The notes under the pieces: model-generated
The model's input: only the letters and a program-made list of their open reading frames with translations
Told to the model about the DNA's origin: nothing
The model's database searches: none
Program-made: the position numbers and the translations under genes
Assembly (NCBI RefSeq): GCF_045310525.1
Contig: NZ_JBJHZY010000001.1
Span: 1,488,001 to 1,552,000 of the forward strand
Source of the DNA: Clostridium_AT radicumherbarum
Lineage (GTDB): Bacteria > Bacillota > Clostridia > Clostridiales > Clostridiaceae
Direction: 5' to 3'
DNA: 64,000 nucleotides
Shown: positions 17,051 to 25,773 of the stretch, piece after piece
Layout: each line of letters starts with the position of its first letter
Position numbering within the stretch: position 1 is the stretch's first letter

Positions 17051-18826
17051 ATGGGAGAAGCATTATTAGGACTTAAAAGAACCATAATGTGCGGTGAACT
17101 TAGAGACACCCATATTGGAGATAAAGTAACTGTAATGGGCTGGGTCCAAAGAAAAAGAAATCTTGGCGGGCTTATTTTCGTAGATTTAAGAGATAGAACC
17201 GGCATACTTCAGGTAGTGTTCGGTGAAGCTATAAACAATGAGGCCTTTGTAAAAGCAGATACAGTTAAAACAGAGTACTGCCTTGCAGTAACTGGAGAAA
17301 TTGTAAAAAGAGAAGCTCCAAATGCCAATATGCCTACAGGTAATGTAGAATTAAAGGGTATGAGCATTAAAATATTATCTGAATCAGAAACACCACCTAT
17401 ATACATAAAAGAAAACTTAGATGCCTCTGAAAACATAAGAATGAAATATAGATATCTTGACTTAAGAAGGCCAGATATGCAAAGCATCTTCATGATAAGA
17501 CATAAGGCAGCTAAGTCTATAAGAGATTACTTAGATGAGAATGGCTTCCTAGAATTAGAAACACCAATGCTTACAAAGAGTACACCAGAAGGTGCTAGAG
17601 ACTATTTAGTTCCAAGCAGAAATTATCCAGGAATGTTCTATGCACTTCCTCAGTCACCACAGCTCTTTAAGCAGCTACTCATGGTTTCAGGCTTTGATAA
17701 GTATTTTCAAATTGTAAAATGCTTTAGAGACGAAGACTTAAGAGCAAACAGACAGCCTGAATTCACACAAGTGGATATTGAAATGAGCTTCATTGAGCAG
17801 GACGACGTAATTGCCATGAATGAAGGTCTTATTAAAAAGGTATTTAAAGATGTGTTAAATGTAGAAGTACAAACACCAATAAAGAGAATGCCTTATAGAA
17901 TAGCTATGGAAAAATACGGCTCAGATAAACCAGATTTAAGGTTTGGTATGGAAATAGTTAATATAAGTGAAGTTGTTAAAAATGCTGATTTCAAGGTATT
18001 CAAGGATGCTTTAGAAGCTGGCGGCAGTGTAAGAGCCATTAAGGTTCCTAATTCAGCAAACATGGGTAGAAAAGATTTAGATAGACTTGGAGAATTTGTT
18101 AAGACTTATAAGGCAAAGGGTCTAGCTTATATTGCCTATAAAGAAGATGAAATAAAATCACCAATTTCCAAGTTCCTTAAGGAAGAAGAGATTAAAGAAA
18201 TATTAAATGTTATGGAAGCTAAGCCTTCTGATTTAATATTAATACTTTCTGACAGCAATAAGGTAGTGCTACAAGCACTAGGTGCACTTAGACTTGAACT
18301 TGCTAAAAAATTAGAAATACTTAAGGATAACAAGGAATTCAACTTTGTATGGGTAACAGAGTTCCCATTAGTATCTTATAATGAAGAAGAAAATAGATAT
18401 CAAGCTGAGCATCATCCTTTCACAGCACCAATGGACGAGGATATTCAGTATCTAGACACAGATCCATCAAAGGTACGTGCTAAGGCTTACGATATTGTAT
18501 TAAATGGAGAAGAACTAGGTGGTGGAAGTATAAGAATCCACGACAGCAGTCTTCAGGAAAAAATGTTTAATATTCTTGGCTTTACAAAAGAAAAGGCCTG
18601 GGAAAGATTTGGCTTCTTACTTGAGGCATTTAAGTTTGGTCCTCCTCCACATGGTGGATTAGCTTTTGGCTTTGATAGACTTATTATGTTCTTAAGTGGT
18701 AGAGATAATATAAAAGACGTAATAGCTTTCCCTAAGAATCAAAATGCCTTTGATCCTATGACTGAGGCTCCAAATATAGTTGATGATACTCAGCTTAAGG
18801 AATTAGGGCTTTCAATAATAAAGTAA
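17051..18826 (+). CDS. aspS: Aspartate--tRNA ligase
   Basis: 591 residues from the ATG at 17051 (MGEALLGLKRTIMCGELRD). TTGGAGG at 17037-17043 is too close to the alternative ATG at 17045. N-terminal OB-fold anticodon domain (about 20-110), class II motif 2 FRDEDLRANRQPEFTQ, the bacterial GAD insertion at about 290-400, and motif 3 GLAFGFDRLIMFL. It charges tRNA-Asp. hisS, usually just upstream in Firmicutes, is absent from the 160-base gap. Confidence 0.98.
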   Translation: MGEALLGLKRTIMCGELRDTHIGDKVTVMGWVQRKRNLGGLIFVDLRDRTGILQVVFGEAINNEAFVKADTVKTEYCLAVTGEIVKREAPNANMPTGNVELKGMSIKILSESETPPIYIKENLDASENIRMKYRYLDLRRPDMQSIFMIRHKAAKSIRDYLDENGFLELETPMLTKSTPEGARDYLVPSRNYPGMFYALPQSPQLFKQLLMVSGFDKYFQIVKCFRDEDLRANRQPEFTQVDIEMSFIEQDDVIAMNEGLIKKVFKDVLNVEVQTPIKRMPYRIAMEKYGSDKPDLRFGMEIVNISEVVKNADFKVFKDALEAGGSVRAIKVPNSANMGRKDLDRLGEFVKTYKAKGLAYIAYKEDEIKSPISKFLKEEEIKEILNVMEAKPSDLILILSDSNKVVLQALGALRLELAKKLEILKDNKEFNFVWVTEFPLVSYNEEENRYQAEHHPFTAPMDEDIQYLDTDPSKVRAKAYDIVLNGEELGGGSIRIHDSSLQEKMFNILGFTKEKAWERFGFLLEAFKFGPPPHGGLAFGFDRLIMFLSGRDNIKDVIAFPKNQNAFDPMTEAPNIVDDTQLKELGLSIIK

Positions 18827-18864
18827 TACTAATTTCAATTGGAATAGGAAAAAGAGGGGATTAA

Positions 18865-19125
18865 ATGGATACAAAAAAAGACGTCCAAAACCGCCTAAGA
18901 AGAATTGAAGGCCAAGTTAAAGGCATTGAAAAGATGATTGAAAGTGAAGCAAACTGCAAGGATATACTAATCCAGATTGCTGCTATTCGTTCAGCCTTAA
19001 ACAAAGTAGGGGGAATAGTCCTAGAAAACTACGCTAAAGACTGCATCGACAACACTGAAGGAAACTGCTTTCCCAAAAACAAAATCGATGATCTCATGGA
19101 TTCCTTACTGATGTTTATAAAGTAA
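18865..19125 (+). CDS. CsoR/CstR-family transcriptional repressor (CstR-like cysteines)
   Basis: 86 residues, the DUF156 all-helical fold (RLRRIEGQVKGIEKMI). Copper-sensing CsoR proteins have a Cys...His-x3-Cys set. Here the cysteines are at 31 and 60 and residue 56, where the copper-ligand histidine would be, is tyrosine. Cysteines at 31 and 60 without the histidine are the pattern of the persulfide sensor CstR. A third cysteine is at 68. No copper or sulfur gene is adjacent, so the target is not visible; it may only regulate itself or act in trans. Confidence 0.88.
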   Translation: MDTKKDVQNRLRRIEGQVKGIEKMIESEANCKDILIQIAAIRSALNKVGGIVLENYAKDCIDNTEGNCFPKNKIDDLMDSLLMFIK

Positions 19126-19205
19126 AAAACATAAAAAAGCTGCAAGCATTTTCTCAAAAGGGATAATGGAGAAAAAGAAGAAACAATAAGTCTTGTGCAA
19201 ACTAT

Positions 19206-19251
19206 ATTATACTACATAAGAAGTGATTCCTATGTAGTATATTTTTTTAGG
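19206..19251 (+). terminator. Terminator before the alkaline phosphatase gene
   Basis: TATACTACATAAGAA and its imperfect complement ending in TATGTAGTATA form a long stem followed by seven Ts. The rest of the 265-base gap between the CsoR-family gene and phoA is AT-rich with no further gene seen. Confidence 0.75.
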
Positions 19252-19390
19252 AAAACTTATACAATCAAAGGATAATGCATAAGAAAGCAGTATTCTGTTA
19301 AGAGTCAAGATACCTAAAACATCCCCTGTAATCATTTATTTAAAATAAGCATATATTTTAGAGTAATAAAAATTACAGGGGGAAAACCAA

Positions 19391-21025
19391 ATGCTGAAAA
19401 TTCATCAATTGAAGATGAAAAGGTCCTTAATTGCCTGTATTTGTGTTGTACTTATGGTGATTGGAGCTGTAAATTTTAACTCCAAACCTAATGTACAAGC
19501 AACAAGCAGCAAAGCTAAAAATGTTATTATGCTTTTACCAGATGGTACTAGCGTAGAGGCAACAACAATAGCTAGGTGGTATAATGGGGGAAAATCACTA
19601 GCGATGGATGAAATTGCAGTAGGTCTTACAAAAACTTACTGGAATGAAGGCCCTATAACTGATTCTGCACCTGGTGGAACTGCCTATGCTATAGGTTATA
19701 AAACTGATGACAAGCACGTTGGGGTAATGCCTGATGACAAGCCGGCAGCAACTTTGATTGAGGCTGCAAAATTAGATGGTAAAGCTACAGGCGTAGTTGT
19801 TACCTGTGAAATGATGCATGCCACTCCTGCAGATTTTACTGCTCATGATCCAGATAGAGCAAATTATAATTCACTAATGAAACAGCAGGTCTATAATGGA
19901 GTAGATGTAATGCTTGGTGGTGGAGATCTTTACCTTTCACCTGAGGCAGGTAATGCTTCAACTGGAATTAAAAGAGAAGATAAAAAGGACTTAAGAGAAA
20001 CAATAAGGGGTCTTGGATATGATTATGTAACTACTAAGGCAGCTATGGAAAATTCCAACTCTTCAAAGCTCTGGGGAGCTTTTGCACCAACAGATTTAAA
20101 ATATGATATAGATCGTCAAACAACTAATGATACAACTCAGCCAACTCTTGCAGAAATGACTAAGAAGGCTATAGATATATTATCCAAGGATAAAGATGGT
20201 TTCGTTCTCATGGTTGAAGGAAGCAAAGTGGACTGGGCAGCTCATGCCAATGATCCTGCTGGAATGGCAGGAGATATTATAGCATTTGATAATGCAGTTA
20301 AGGTAGCATTGGATTTTGCTAAGAAGGATGGTCATACTGTTGTAGTATCTTCTGCTGATCATGGTACTGGCGGACCTCTTATAGGAGGTATAAACCCAAA
20401 TTACTCAAGTGTAACTTTTAAACAGAGCATTGATAACCTTAAACCAGCCAAGGCTTCCTTGGATTTGGCAAAGGCTCAACTAACTGGAGCAGATGAAAAT
20501 AAAATTAAAGAGGTTTTAAAGAGCTATTATGGAATAGAGAATCTTACATCTGATGAAATGACTCTTATTAAAGGAGGATATGTTAATAAGGTAGTAAGTA
20601 ATAGAGCAAACATAAGCTGGGCATACGGCGGGCATATAGGTGGAGACGTTGCTTTATATAACTATGCTCCGGTTGGTATAGAAAAACTTCATGGTGTGGT
20701 TGAAAATACTGATGTAGGAAAATATATGGCAAGAGTTATTGGACTTAATCTTGATGAAACAACTAATAGACTTTTTGTAAATGCAAAGGAAGCCTTTAAT
20801 GCAGTTGGTGCAGATGTAACTATTGATACATCAGATATAGATAATCCAGTGCTTAAAGTGAAAAAGGGTAATAGGACACTTGAACTTCTTGGATATACTA
20901 ACATAGCTAAGTTAGATGGCAAGGAAATTAAGCTTGAAGGTGTAACAGTATGTAATAAGACCAAGACAGGATATAGTGTTGAGAATTCCTTTGTATCTAC
21001 ACAGGCAGTAAATCTTATTAAATAA
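19391..21025 (+). CDS. phoA: Secreted alkaline phosphatase
   Basis: 544 residues. Signal peptide: basic start, hydrophobic core LIACICVVLMVIGAV, likely cleavage near VQATS. The alkaline phosphatase fold is shown by VIMLLPDGTS (metal Asp), the nucleophile motif TDSAPGGTAYAIG, HATPADFTAHD, VEGSKVDWAAHANDPA, SSADHGTGG and the metal-binding GGHIGGDVALY. It hydrolyses phosphate monoesters outside the membrane. The C-terminal 80 residues form a small extra domain. GGGGG lies eight bases before the ATG. Phosphate control is likely by family but no Pho box was identified. Confidence 0.93.
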   Translation: MLKIHQLKMKRSLIACICVVLMVIGAVNFNSKPNVQATSSKAKNVIMLLPDGTSVEATTIARWYNGGKSLAMDEIAVGLTKTYWNEGPITDSAPGGTAYAIGYKTDDKHVGVMPDDKPAATLIEAAKLDGKATGVVVTCEMMHATPADFTAHDPDRANYNSLMKQQVYNGVDVMLGGGDLYLSPEAGNASTGIKREDKKDLRETIRGLGYDYVTTKAAMENSNSSKLWGAFAPTDLKYDIDRQTTNDTTQPTLAEMTKKAIDILSKDKDGFVLMVEGSKVDWAAHANDPAGMAGDIIAFDNAVKVALDFAKKDGHTVVVSSADHGTGGPLIGGINPNYSSVTFKQSIDNLKPAKASLDLAKAQLTGADENKIKEVLKSYYGIENLTSDEMTLIKGGYVNKVVSNRANISWAYGGHIGGDVALYNYAPVGIEKLHGVVENTDVGKYMARVIGLNLDETTNRLFVNAKEAFNAVGADVTIDTSDIDNPVLKVKKGNRTLELLGYTNIAKLDGKEIKLEGVTVCNKTKTGYSVENSFVSTQAVNLIK

Positions 21026-21055
21026 TCCTTTCTTAATATATAATATTTGCAATGT

Positions 21056-21090
21056 CCAGCAGTAGAGATTAAATACTGCTGGTTTTTATT
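21056..21090 (+). terminator. Terminator after phoA
   Basis: CCAGCAGTA and TACTGCTGG form a perfect 9-bp stem, followed by TTTTTATTT. Confidence 0.85.
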
Positions 21091-21157
21091 TGGAAAGATA
21101 ATATTCACTGTTAACTTCTGAAGTCTTTATTCATACAAAGGAATTTTTAGAGTTATA

Positions 21158-21607
21158 TTATTTTAAGACTGACCCTTTTCTTGCCTTTTGAATAACAAGA
21201 AGCAGCTTTGTTATGGTTGAAGCAACTAGTATTCCAACAGCTATTGCTCCGGCACTTGCCAAGGTATTAAGGCCTGTAGTCAAAAACTTATTTGTATCTC
21301 CTTGTACAGAAGCAAGCATTGTATAATACATACCGCCTCCAGGAACTAGAGGAATAACAGCACAAATTGAAAATATGGTAACGGGAGCTTTTAAGTATCG
21401 TGCCTGTATTTCAGAATAAATTCCTGCAGTAAGGGAGGCTAGAAATAGGGAAATCATAACAGAGTCATTAATACTTAGTGATAATAGGTAAACAAACCAA
21501 GTAATAGCGCCTCCAACTGAAGCAAATATCAGATTCCTTCCTTTTATATTAAAATAAATACCAAAGCCTAAAGTGGCAAGCAGTGCATATATAGATTTAA
21601 TTAACAT
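21158..21607 (-). CDS. Threonine/serine exporter family protein, small subunit (ThrE C-terminal half, DUF3815-like)
   Basis: 149 residues starting MLIKSIYALLATLGFGIYFN, with GGAGGG eight bases upstream on the minus strand. About five membrane helices; the segment SICAVIPLVPGGGMYYTMLA is the hallmark of the ThrE_2/DUF3815 domain. In Corynebacterium the two halves are one ThrE protein; here the DUF1212 half is the gene before it, two bases away. Probable amino-acid or small organic acid exporter. The position beside the ornithine genes is suggestive but not proof of substrate. Confidence 0.85.
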   Translation of the reverse strand: MLIKSIYALLATLGFGIYFNIKGRNLIFASVGGAITWFVYLLSLSINDSVMISLFLASLTAGIYSEIQARYLKAPVTIFSICAVIPLVPGGGMYYTMLASVQGDTNKFLTTGLNTLASAGAIAVGILVASTITKLLLVIQKARKGSVLK

Positions 21608-21609
21608 GT

Positions 21610-22377
21610 TTAAAACCCTCCGAAATAAGTGAACCAAAGTTTGAGTACTGTACCTGAGCCAACGGCTATGGCAACAGCTATTAATAGTGCATCTGTACCT
21701 CTAGAAACGCCAGAAACAAAATCACCAGCTATAGTATCTCTAATTGCATTTGTAATGGTAAGCCCAGGAACAAGAAGCATTATTGAACCAATTATGATTT
21801 TATCAACATTAGTTGCTAAGCCTATCTTTGTTGAAAGCAGTGCGAATAGTGCAGCTACAGCACCACCGATTACATTTATAATAAAGTCGTTAATACTTAC
21901 TTTACTAAGTAAAATTATAAAGGTTTCAAGTATCATGCCTATAAAAAAGGAAACTAAGAAATCATAAAAGTTACCTCCAAATAGCAAGGTGAAAAAAGAA
22001 GTAGTTACAGCAGAAAAAAACAAAGTGGTTAAGACTCCATATCTCTTTTTTTCTGAGATTTTTTCAAGCTCATTAAATACATAATCTACCTTAAGTTTTT
22101 CAGGCTCTATTCTCCTAGAAATGTCGTTTACCAAGGCAATTTTCTCTAAATTAACTGTTCTATTTTTTATTCTTTTAACTAGTGAAGTAGTTACACCTTT
22201 TGTATCAGTAGCTGAAATCATAATACCTGTAGGAGTAACATAACTATCAGCATCCTTTAAGCCATAGGCAGTACAGATTCTATTAATGGTTTCTTCCACT
22301 CTATAGGTTTCCCCGCCATTTTGCAATATTATTTTACCAGCTTCTGCAGCTAAATGAATTACTCTATTTATATCCAT
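21610..22377 (-). CDS. Threonine/serine exporter family protein, large subunit (DUF1212/ThrE N-terminal half)
   Basis: 255 residues from MDINRVIHLAAEAGKI, with GAAGGG nine bases upstream. The soluble N-terminal part has the motif ILQNGGETYRVEETINRIC and TPTGIMIS, typical of DUF1212. Helices follow from about residue 115 (FFSAVTTSFFTLLF, FIIGMILETFIILL-type, VIGGAVAALFALL, IIIGSIMLLVPGLTITNAIRD). It partners the DUF3815 subunit encoded directly after it. Confidence 0.87.
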   Translation of the reverse strand: MDINRVIHLAAEAGKIILQNGGETYRVEETINRICTAYGLKDADSYVTPTGIMISATDTKGVTTSLVKRIKNRTVNLEKIALVNDISRRIEPEKLKVDYVFNELEKISEKKRYGVLTTLFFSAVTTSFFTLLFGGNFYDFLVSFFIGMILETFIILLSKVSINDFIINVIGGAVAALFALLSTKIGLATNVDKIIIGSIMLLVPGLTITNAIRDTIAGDFVSGVSRGTDALLIAVAIAVGSGTVLKLWFTYFGGF

Positions 22378-22728
22378 TAAATTCATCCCTTCAAAAAAAT
22401 ATAACATGAAATTTACAGAAGACTCTAATACCACTAAAGAATCCATGATTAAATTTCATTTAAGTGTATTAAGCTTCTGTAGATTATTTAGTCTTTAAAT
22501 TATTTTCTTGAATTATTATATCATATCTATTTATTGAAATTCATCCAATTCTTATTAATTCTAGGTTAAAATTAAGGATCAGCATTGCAGAAAATTTAGA
22601 AGAGTTTTATAATTTACTTAATAATAAAGAAGGATTGTCCTAAAAAGCAGTATATATGCTTAATGGGGTAGCTGTAAACGTGGAGAAGTGATGTAGATTA
22701 ACTTTGGATTAAGGCATGTGGAGGGTTT

Positions 22729-24102
22729 ATGAATACTACAGAAAACATATTAAAATGTCTTCTTGAGAATTTAGATGTGGGGGTTCAGGTTTTAGATAGG
22801 GATGGAAAAACCATTTACTACAACGAAGCCATGAGTAGAGTTGAGGGCTTTAATATAAACGAGGTTTTAGGAAAAAAAGTAACTGAGTATCTAGAGGGAG
22901 TCGGGGAAGATAATTCGACTTTAATGAATGCCCTTAAAACCGGTGAAAAATATGTAGACATTATTCAGCACTACAGCAGCTTTCACGGTAAAGAAATAGT
23001 TACAATAAATAATACCATTCCTGTAACTCATGATAATAAGGTTTTAGCGGCTATTGAAATCTCTAAGGACCTAACTCAGCTTAAGGAGCTTAACGAAAAG
23101 CTAATTAAGCTCCAGGCAATAAATGAAAATAATACTAAGTATTATACCTTTAAAGATATTATTGGAGAAAACAGCCACTTAAAAGCAGCAATAAACAAAG
23201 CCAAAAGAGCCAGTTTTTCTCATTCCTCAGTTTTAATTTATGGGGAAACAGGCTGCGGAAAAGAGCTTTTTGCCCAAAGCATTCATTATGACGGAATAAG
23301 AAAGGAGAAGCCATTTATAGCTATAAATTGTGCAGCAATCCCAAGCAGTCTTCTTGAAGGCATGTTGTTCGGTACTGTTAAAGGAAGCTTTACGGGTGCT
23401 GAAAATAAAAAAGGGATCTTTGAAGAAGCAGATGGAGGCACACTTTTATTAGATGAAATAAATTCCTTAGAGCCTAGCTTACAGTCCAAGCTTTTAAGAG
23501 TGCTGCAGGAAGGCTACATTATGCCTATAGGCAGTAATGTACCAATAGATGTAGATGTTAGGGTTATAGCTACCTTAAATGAGGAGCCGGAAAAGCTTAT
23601 TAAAGAAGGGAAGCTCAGAAAGGACTTTTATTATAGGCTAAGTGTTATAAGAATCGAAATTCCTCCTTTAAGGGAGAGAAAAGAGGACATTAATTTATTA
23701 ATAAAAGACTTTATAAAAAAGTACAATAAGCTTCTGCATAAAAATATTTTAGATACTGATGAAGAAGTAAGAAGTATGTTTATGGAATATTCCTGGCCAG
23801 GCAACATTAGAGAGCTTAGAAACATAATTGAAGCAGCAATGAATATGGTAGATAATGCGGCTTACCTAACTAAGGAATACATTGACAGCAGGGTACTGAA
23901 AATGAAAGGCAGCAGCGCAATAGAAAATTTAGATTTTAATTTAGTGGACAAGGGCCTAGAGGATTACTTAAGCAACCTTGAAATATCAATCATTCAGGAT
24001 GCTCTAAATAAATTCAATAATAATATTACTAAAGCTGCGTTATTTTTAAAAATATCCAGGCAAACCTTACAGCATAAAATTAAAAAATACAAACTGCTGT
24101 AA
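22729..24102 (+). CDS. Sigma-54-dependent enhancer-binding regulator (RocR-like), probable activator of the ornithine cluster
   Basis: 457 residues. PAS sensor domain at about 8-115 (VLDRDGKTIYYNEAMSRVEGF), AAA+ domain at about 150-375 with Walker A GETGCGKE, the sigma-54 contact loop as GSFTGA (usually GAFTGA), Walker B GGTLLLDEINSL, and a Fis-type HTH at the C-terminus (NNITKAALFLKISRQTLQHKIKKY). It should activate sigma-54 RNA polymerase by ATP hydrolysis. It lies directly upstream of a -24/-12 promoter and two palindromes before ord, so control of the ornithine operon is a strong inference. GGAGG precedes the ATG. Confidence 0.93.
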   Translation: MNTTENILKCLLENLDVGVQVLDRDGKTIYYNEAMSRVEGFNINEVLGKKVTEYLEGVGEDNSTLMNALKTGEKYVDIIQHYSSFHGKEIVTINNTIPVTHDNKVLAAIEISKDLTQLKELNEKLIKLQAINENNTKYYTFKDIIGENSHLKAAINKAKRASFSHSSVLIYGETGCGKELFAQSIHYDGIRKEKPFIAINCAAIPSSLLEGMLFGTVKGSFTGAENKKGIFEEADGGTLLLDEINSLEPSLQSKLLRVLQEGYIMPIGSNVPIDVDVRVIATLNEEPEKLIKEGKLRKDFYYRLSVIRIEIPPLRERKEDINLLIKDFIKKYNKLLHKNILDTDEEVRSMFMEYSWPGNIRELRNIIEAAMNMVDNAAYLTKEYIDSRVLKMKGSSAIENLDFNLVDKGLEDYLSNLEISIIQDALNKFNNNITKAALFLKISRQTLQHKIKKYKLL

Positions 24103-24115
24103 TTTCGGCAGTATC

Positions 24116-24135
24116 ACTGCAAATTAATTTGCAGT
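24116..24135. promoter_or_regulatory. Upstream activator site 1 (perfect 20-bp palindrome)
   Basis: ACTGCAAATTAATTTGCAGT is its own reverse complement, with core TGCAAA-N4-TTTGCA. It starts 13 bases after the stop of the sigma-54 regulator and lies about 205 bases upstream of the -24 element. Confidence 0.75.
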
Positions 24136-24193
24136 AAATTATATTTGTTTGACAAATCAGATAATTCGACGAAATAAGATATTTTCAATTTAG

Positions 24194-24209
24194 TGCAAAA
24201 ATATTTGCA
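24194..24209. promoter_or_regulatory. Upstream activator site 2 (TGCAAA-N4-TTTGCA)
   Basis: TGCAAAAATATTTGCA repeats the core of site 1, centred 76 bases downstream of it, close to seven helical turns. Paired sites of this kind are typical for sigma-54 enhancer-binding proteins. Confidence 0.72.
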
Positions 24210-24250
24210 GTAGATGAAAACCTTTACTTAAATATAAATGAAATGTGTAT

Positions 24251-24299
24251 AAATATAACAAGAATGAGTAATTTATTCATGCTTGTTATATTTTTTTGT
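24251..24299 (+). terminator. Terminator of the sigma-54 regulator gene
   Basis: AATATAACAAG pairs with CTTGTTATATT; an inner ATGA/TCAT pairing extends it and seven Ts follow. It lies between the activator sites and the ord promoter, isolating the operon from read-through. Confidence 0.85.
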
Positions 24300-24339
24300 A
24301 TTTTTTTAATGTGACTTTAATAAAAATAAGAAAATAAAG

Positions 24340-24356
24340 TTGGCACGAATATTGCT
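24340..24356 (+). promoter_or_regulatory. Sigma-54 (-24/-12) promoter of the ornithine operon
   Basis: TTGGCACGAATATTGCT matches the sigma-54 consensus TTGGCAC-N5-TTGCW, with GG and GC separated by exactly ten bases. It is 53 bases before ord. Confidence 0.93.
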
Positions 24357-24408
24357 ATATATAATTTTGTAAAAATTTATTTAAAAATCATATTAGGGGG
24401 AATTATTA

Positions 24409-25455
24409 ATGGAAAACGTAAGAGTAATAATGTGCGGACTTGGGGCTATGGGCAGCGGAATGGCAAGAATGATTTTAGACAAAAAAGGAATTGAAATAGT
24501 TGGTGCTATAGATAGCTATGAAGGAAAAATAGGAAAGGACCTAGGAGAAGTTTTAGCTATAGACAAGAAGGTAGGAACTATAGTTAGCGGTGACTTTAAT
24601 AAAACTATAAGTGAGACAAAGGCAGATATCGTTATACTTGCAATTGATTCCTTTGTTAAAAATGTATATCCATATATTAAGACTATAGTTGAAAACAAAA
24701 TCAATGTTATTACTATAGCTGAAGAAATGTCCTATCCTTTTGTAGTAGCTAAAGAGCTTTCAGAGGATATGGATAGATTAGCTAAGGAAAATGGAGTTAC
24801 AATCCTTGGAACAGGCGTAAACCCTGGTTTCGTATTAGATACCTTAATAGTAACATTATCAGCTGCCTGCAGAAAAGTTACTTCTATTAGTGCTTCAAGA
24901 GTAAATGACCTTTCACCATTTGGAACAACAGTTATGAGGACTCAAGGAGTTGGTACAACACCTGAAGAATTTGAAAAAGGACTTAAGGATGGATCAATAG
25001 TAGGACATGTAGGCTTCCAACAGTCAATACCAATGGTTGCTAAGGCTCTAGGAATCGAAATTGATGAAATTGTAGAAACTCGTGAACCAATAATATCAAA
25101 TACTCATAGAGAAACTCCATATGTTAAAGTTGAACCAGGAATGGTTGCAGGCTGCGCTCATATTGGTTATGGAATGAAGGATGGTAAGGCTGTTATTACA
25201 CTTGAGCATCCACAGCAAATTCACCCACAAAGCGAAGGAGTAGATACTGGAGACTACATAGATATTAAGGGAGATCCAGATTTACATCTTTCAATAAAGC
25301 CTGAAGTTCCTGGTGGTATTGGAACTATGGCTGTAGCTGTAAATATGATTCCTCAGGTTATAGCTTCAAGATCAGGTCTTAAGACAATGGTTGATATGCC
25401 ATTACCTCATGCTATAGAAAACAGCTTTGCAGAGGCAGTTAAATATTATAAATAA
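24409..25455 (+). CDS. ord: 2,4-diaminopentanoate dehydrogenase
   Basis: 348 residues. An N-terminal NAD(P)-binding Rossmann fold (VRVIMCGLGAMGSGMARMIL) is followed by a dihydrodipicolinate-reductase-like catalytic domain. In oxidative ornithine degradation it deaminates (2R,4S)-2,4-diaminopentanoate to 2-amino-4-oxopentanoate. It is the first gene behind the sigma-54 promoter, and ortA follows after 15 bases. The gene order ord-ortA-ortB-oraS-oraE is the conserved cluster described for Clostridium sticklandii, and that context makes the identification firm. Confidence 0.95.
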   Translation: MENVRVIMCGLGAMGSGMARMILDKKGIEIVGAIDSYEGKIGKDLGEVLAIDKKVGTIVSGDFNKTISETKADIVILAIDSFVKNVYPYIKTIVENKINVITIAEEMSYPFVVAKELSEDMDRLAKENGVTILGTGVNPGFVLDTLIVTLSAACRKVTSISASRVNDLSPFGTTVMRTQGVGTTPEEFEKGLKDGSIVGHVGFQQSIPMVAKALGIEIDEIVETREPIISNTHRETPYVKVEPGMVAGCAHIGYGMKDGKAVITLEHPQQIHPQSEGVDTGDYIDIKGDPDLHLSIKPEVPGGIGTMAVAVNMIPQVIASRSGLKTMVDMPLPHAIENSFAEAVKYYK

Positions 25456-25470
25456 GGATGGCGAAATACT

Positions 25471-25773
25471 ATGCTAAGTAAAGGAAGCTATGTAGAAGTT
25501 GAAAGACAGGTATTAAGCTCAGAAGAAAGAGCTTCTAATATTCCTGAAGAAACTAAAAATACACCTCTTATGCTTTGGGCTAAGGGCTTTTTAGAGGAAG
25601 ATAGTGAAATAGGTAAAATAGGAAAGATAGTTACAGTTAATGGACGAAAAGTTGAAGGCATAATAACTGAACTTAATCCTTCCTACACTCATGACTTTGG
25701 CGAATTTGTGCCTGAAATACTTTATATAGGCATGCAGGCCAAGGCTATACTAAGGGGTGATAACATTGACTAA
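25471..25773 (+). CDS. ortA: 2-amino-4-oxopentanoate thiolase, alpha subunit
   Basis: 100 residues, small and soluble (KGSYVEVERQVLSSEERASNIPEETKNTPLMLWAKGFL). OrtA with OrtB cleaves 2-amino-4-oxopentanoate with CoA into alanine and acetyl-CoA. The last codons overlap the beginning of ortB, indicating translational coupling. Size and place agree with known OrtA proteins. Confidence 0.95.
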   Translation: MLSKGSYVEVERQVLSSEERASNIPEETKNTPLMLWAKGFLEEDSEIGKIGKIVTVNGRKVEGIITELNPSYTHDFGEFVPEILYIGMQAKAILRGDNID

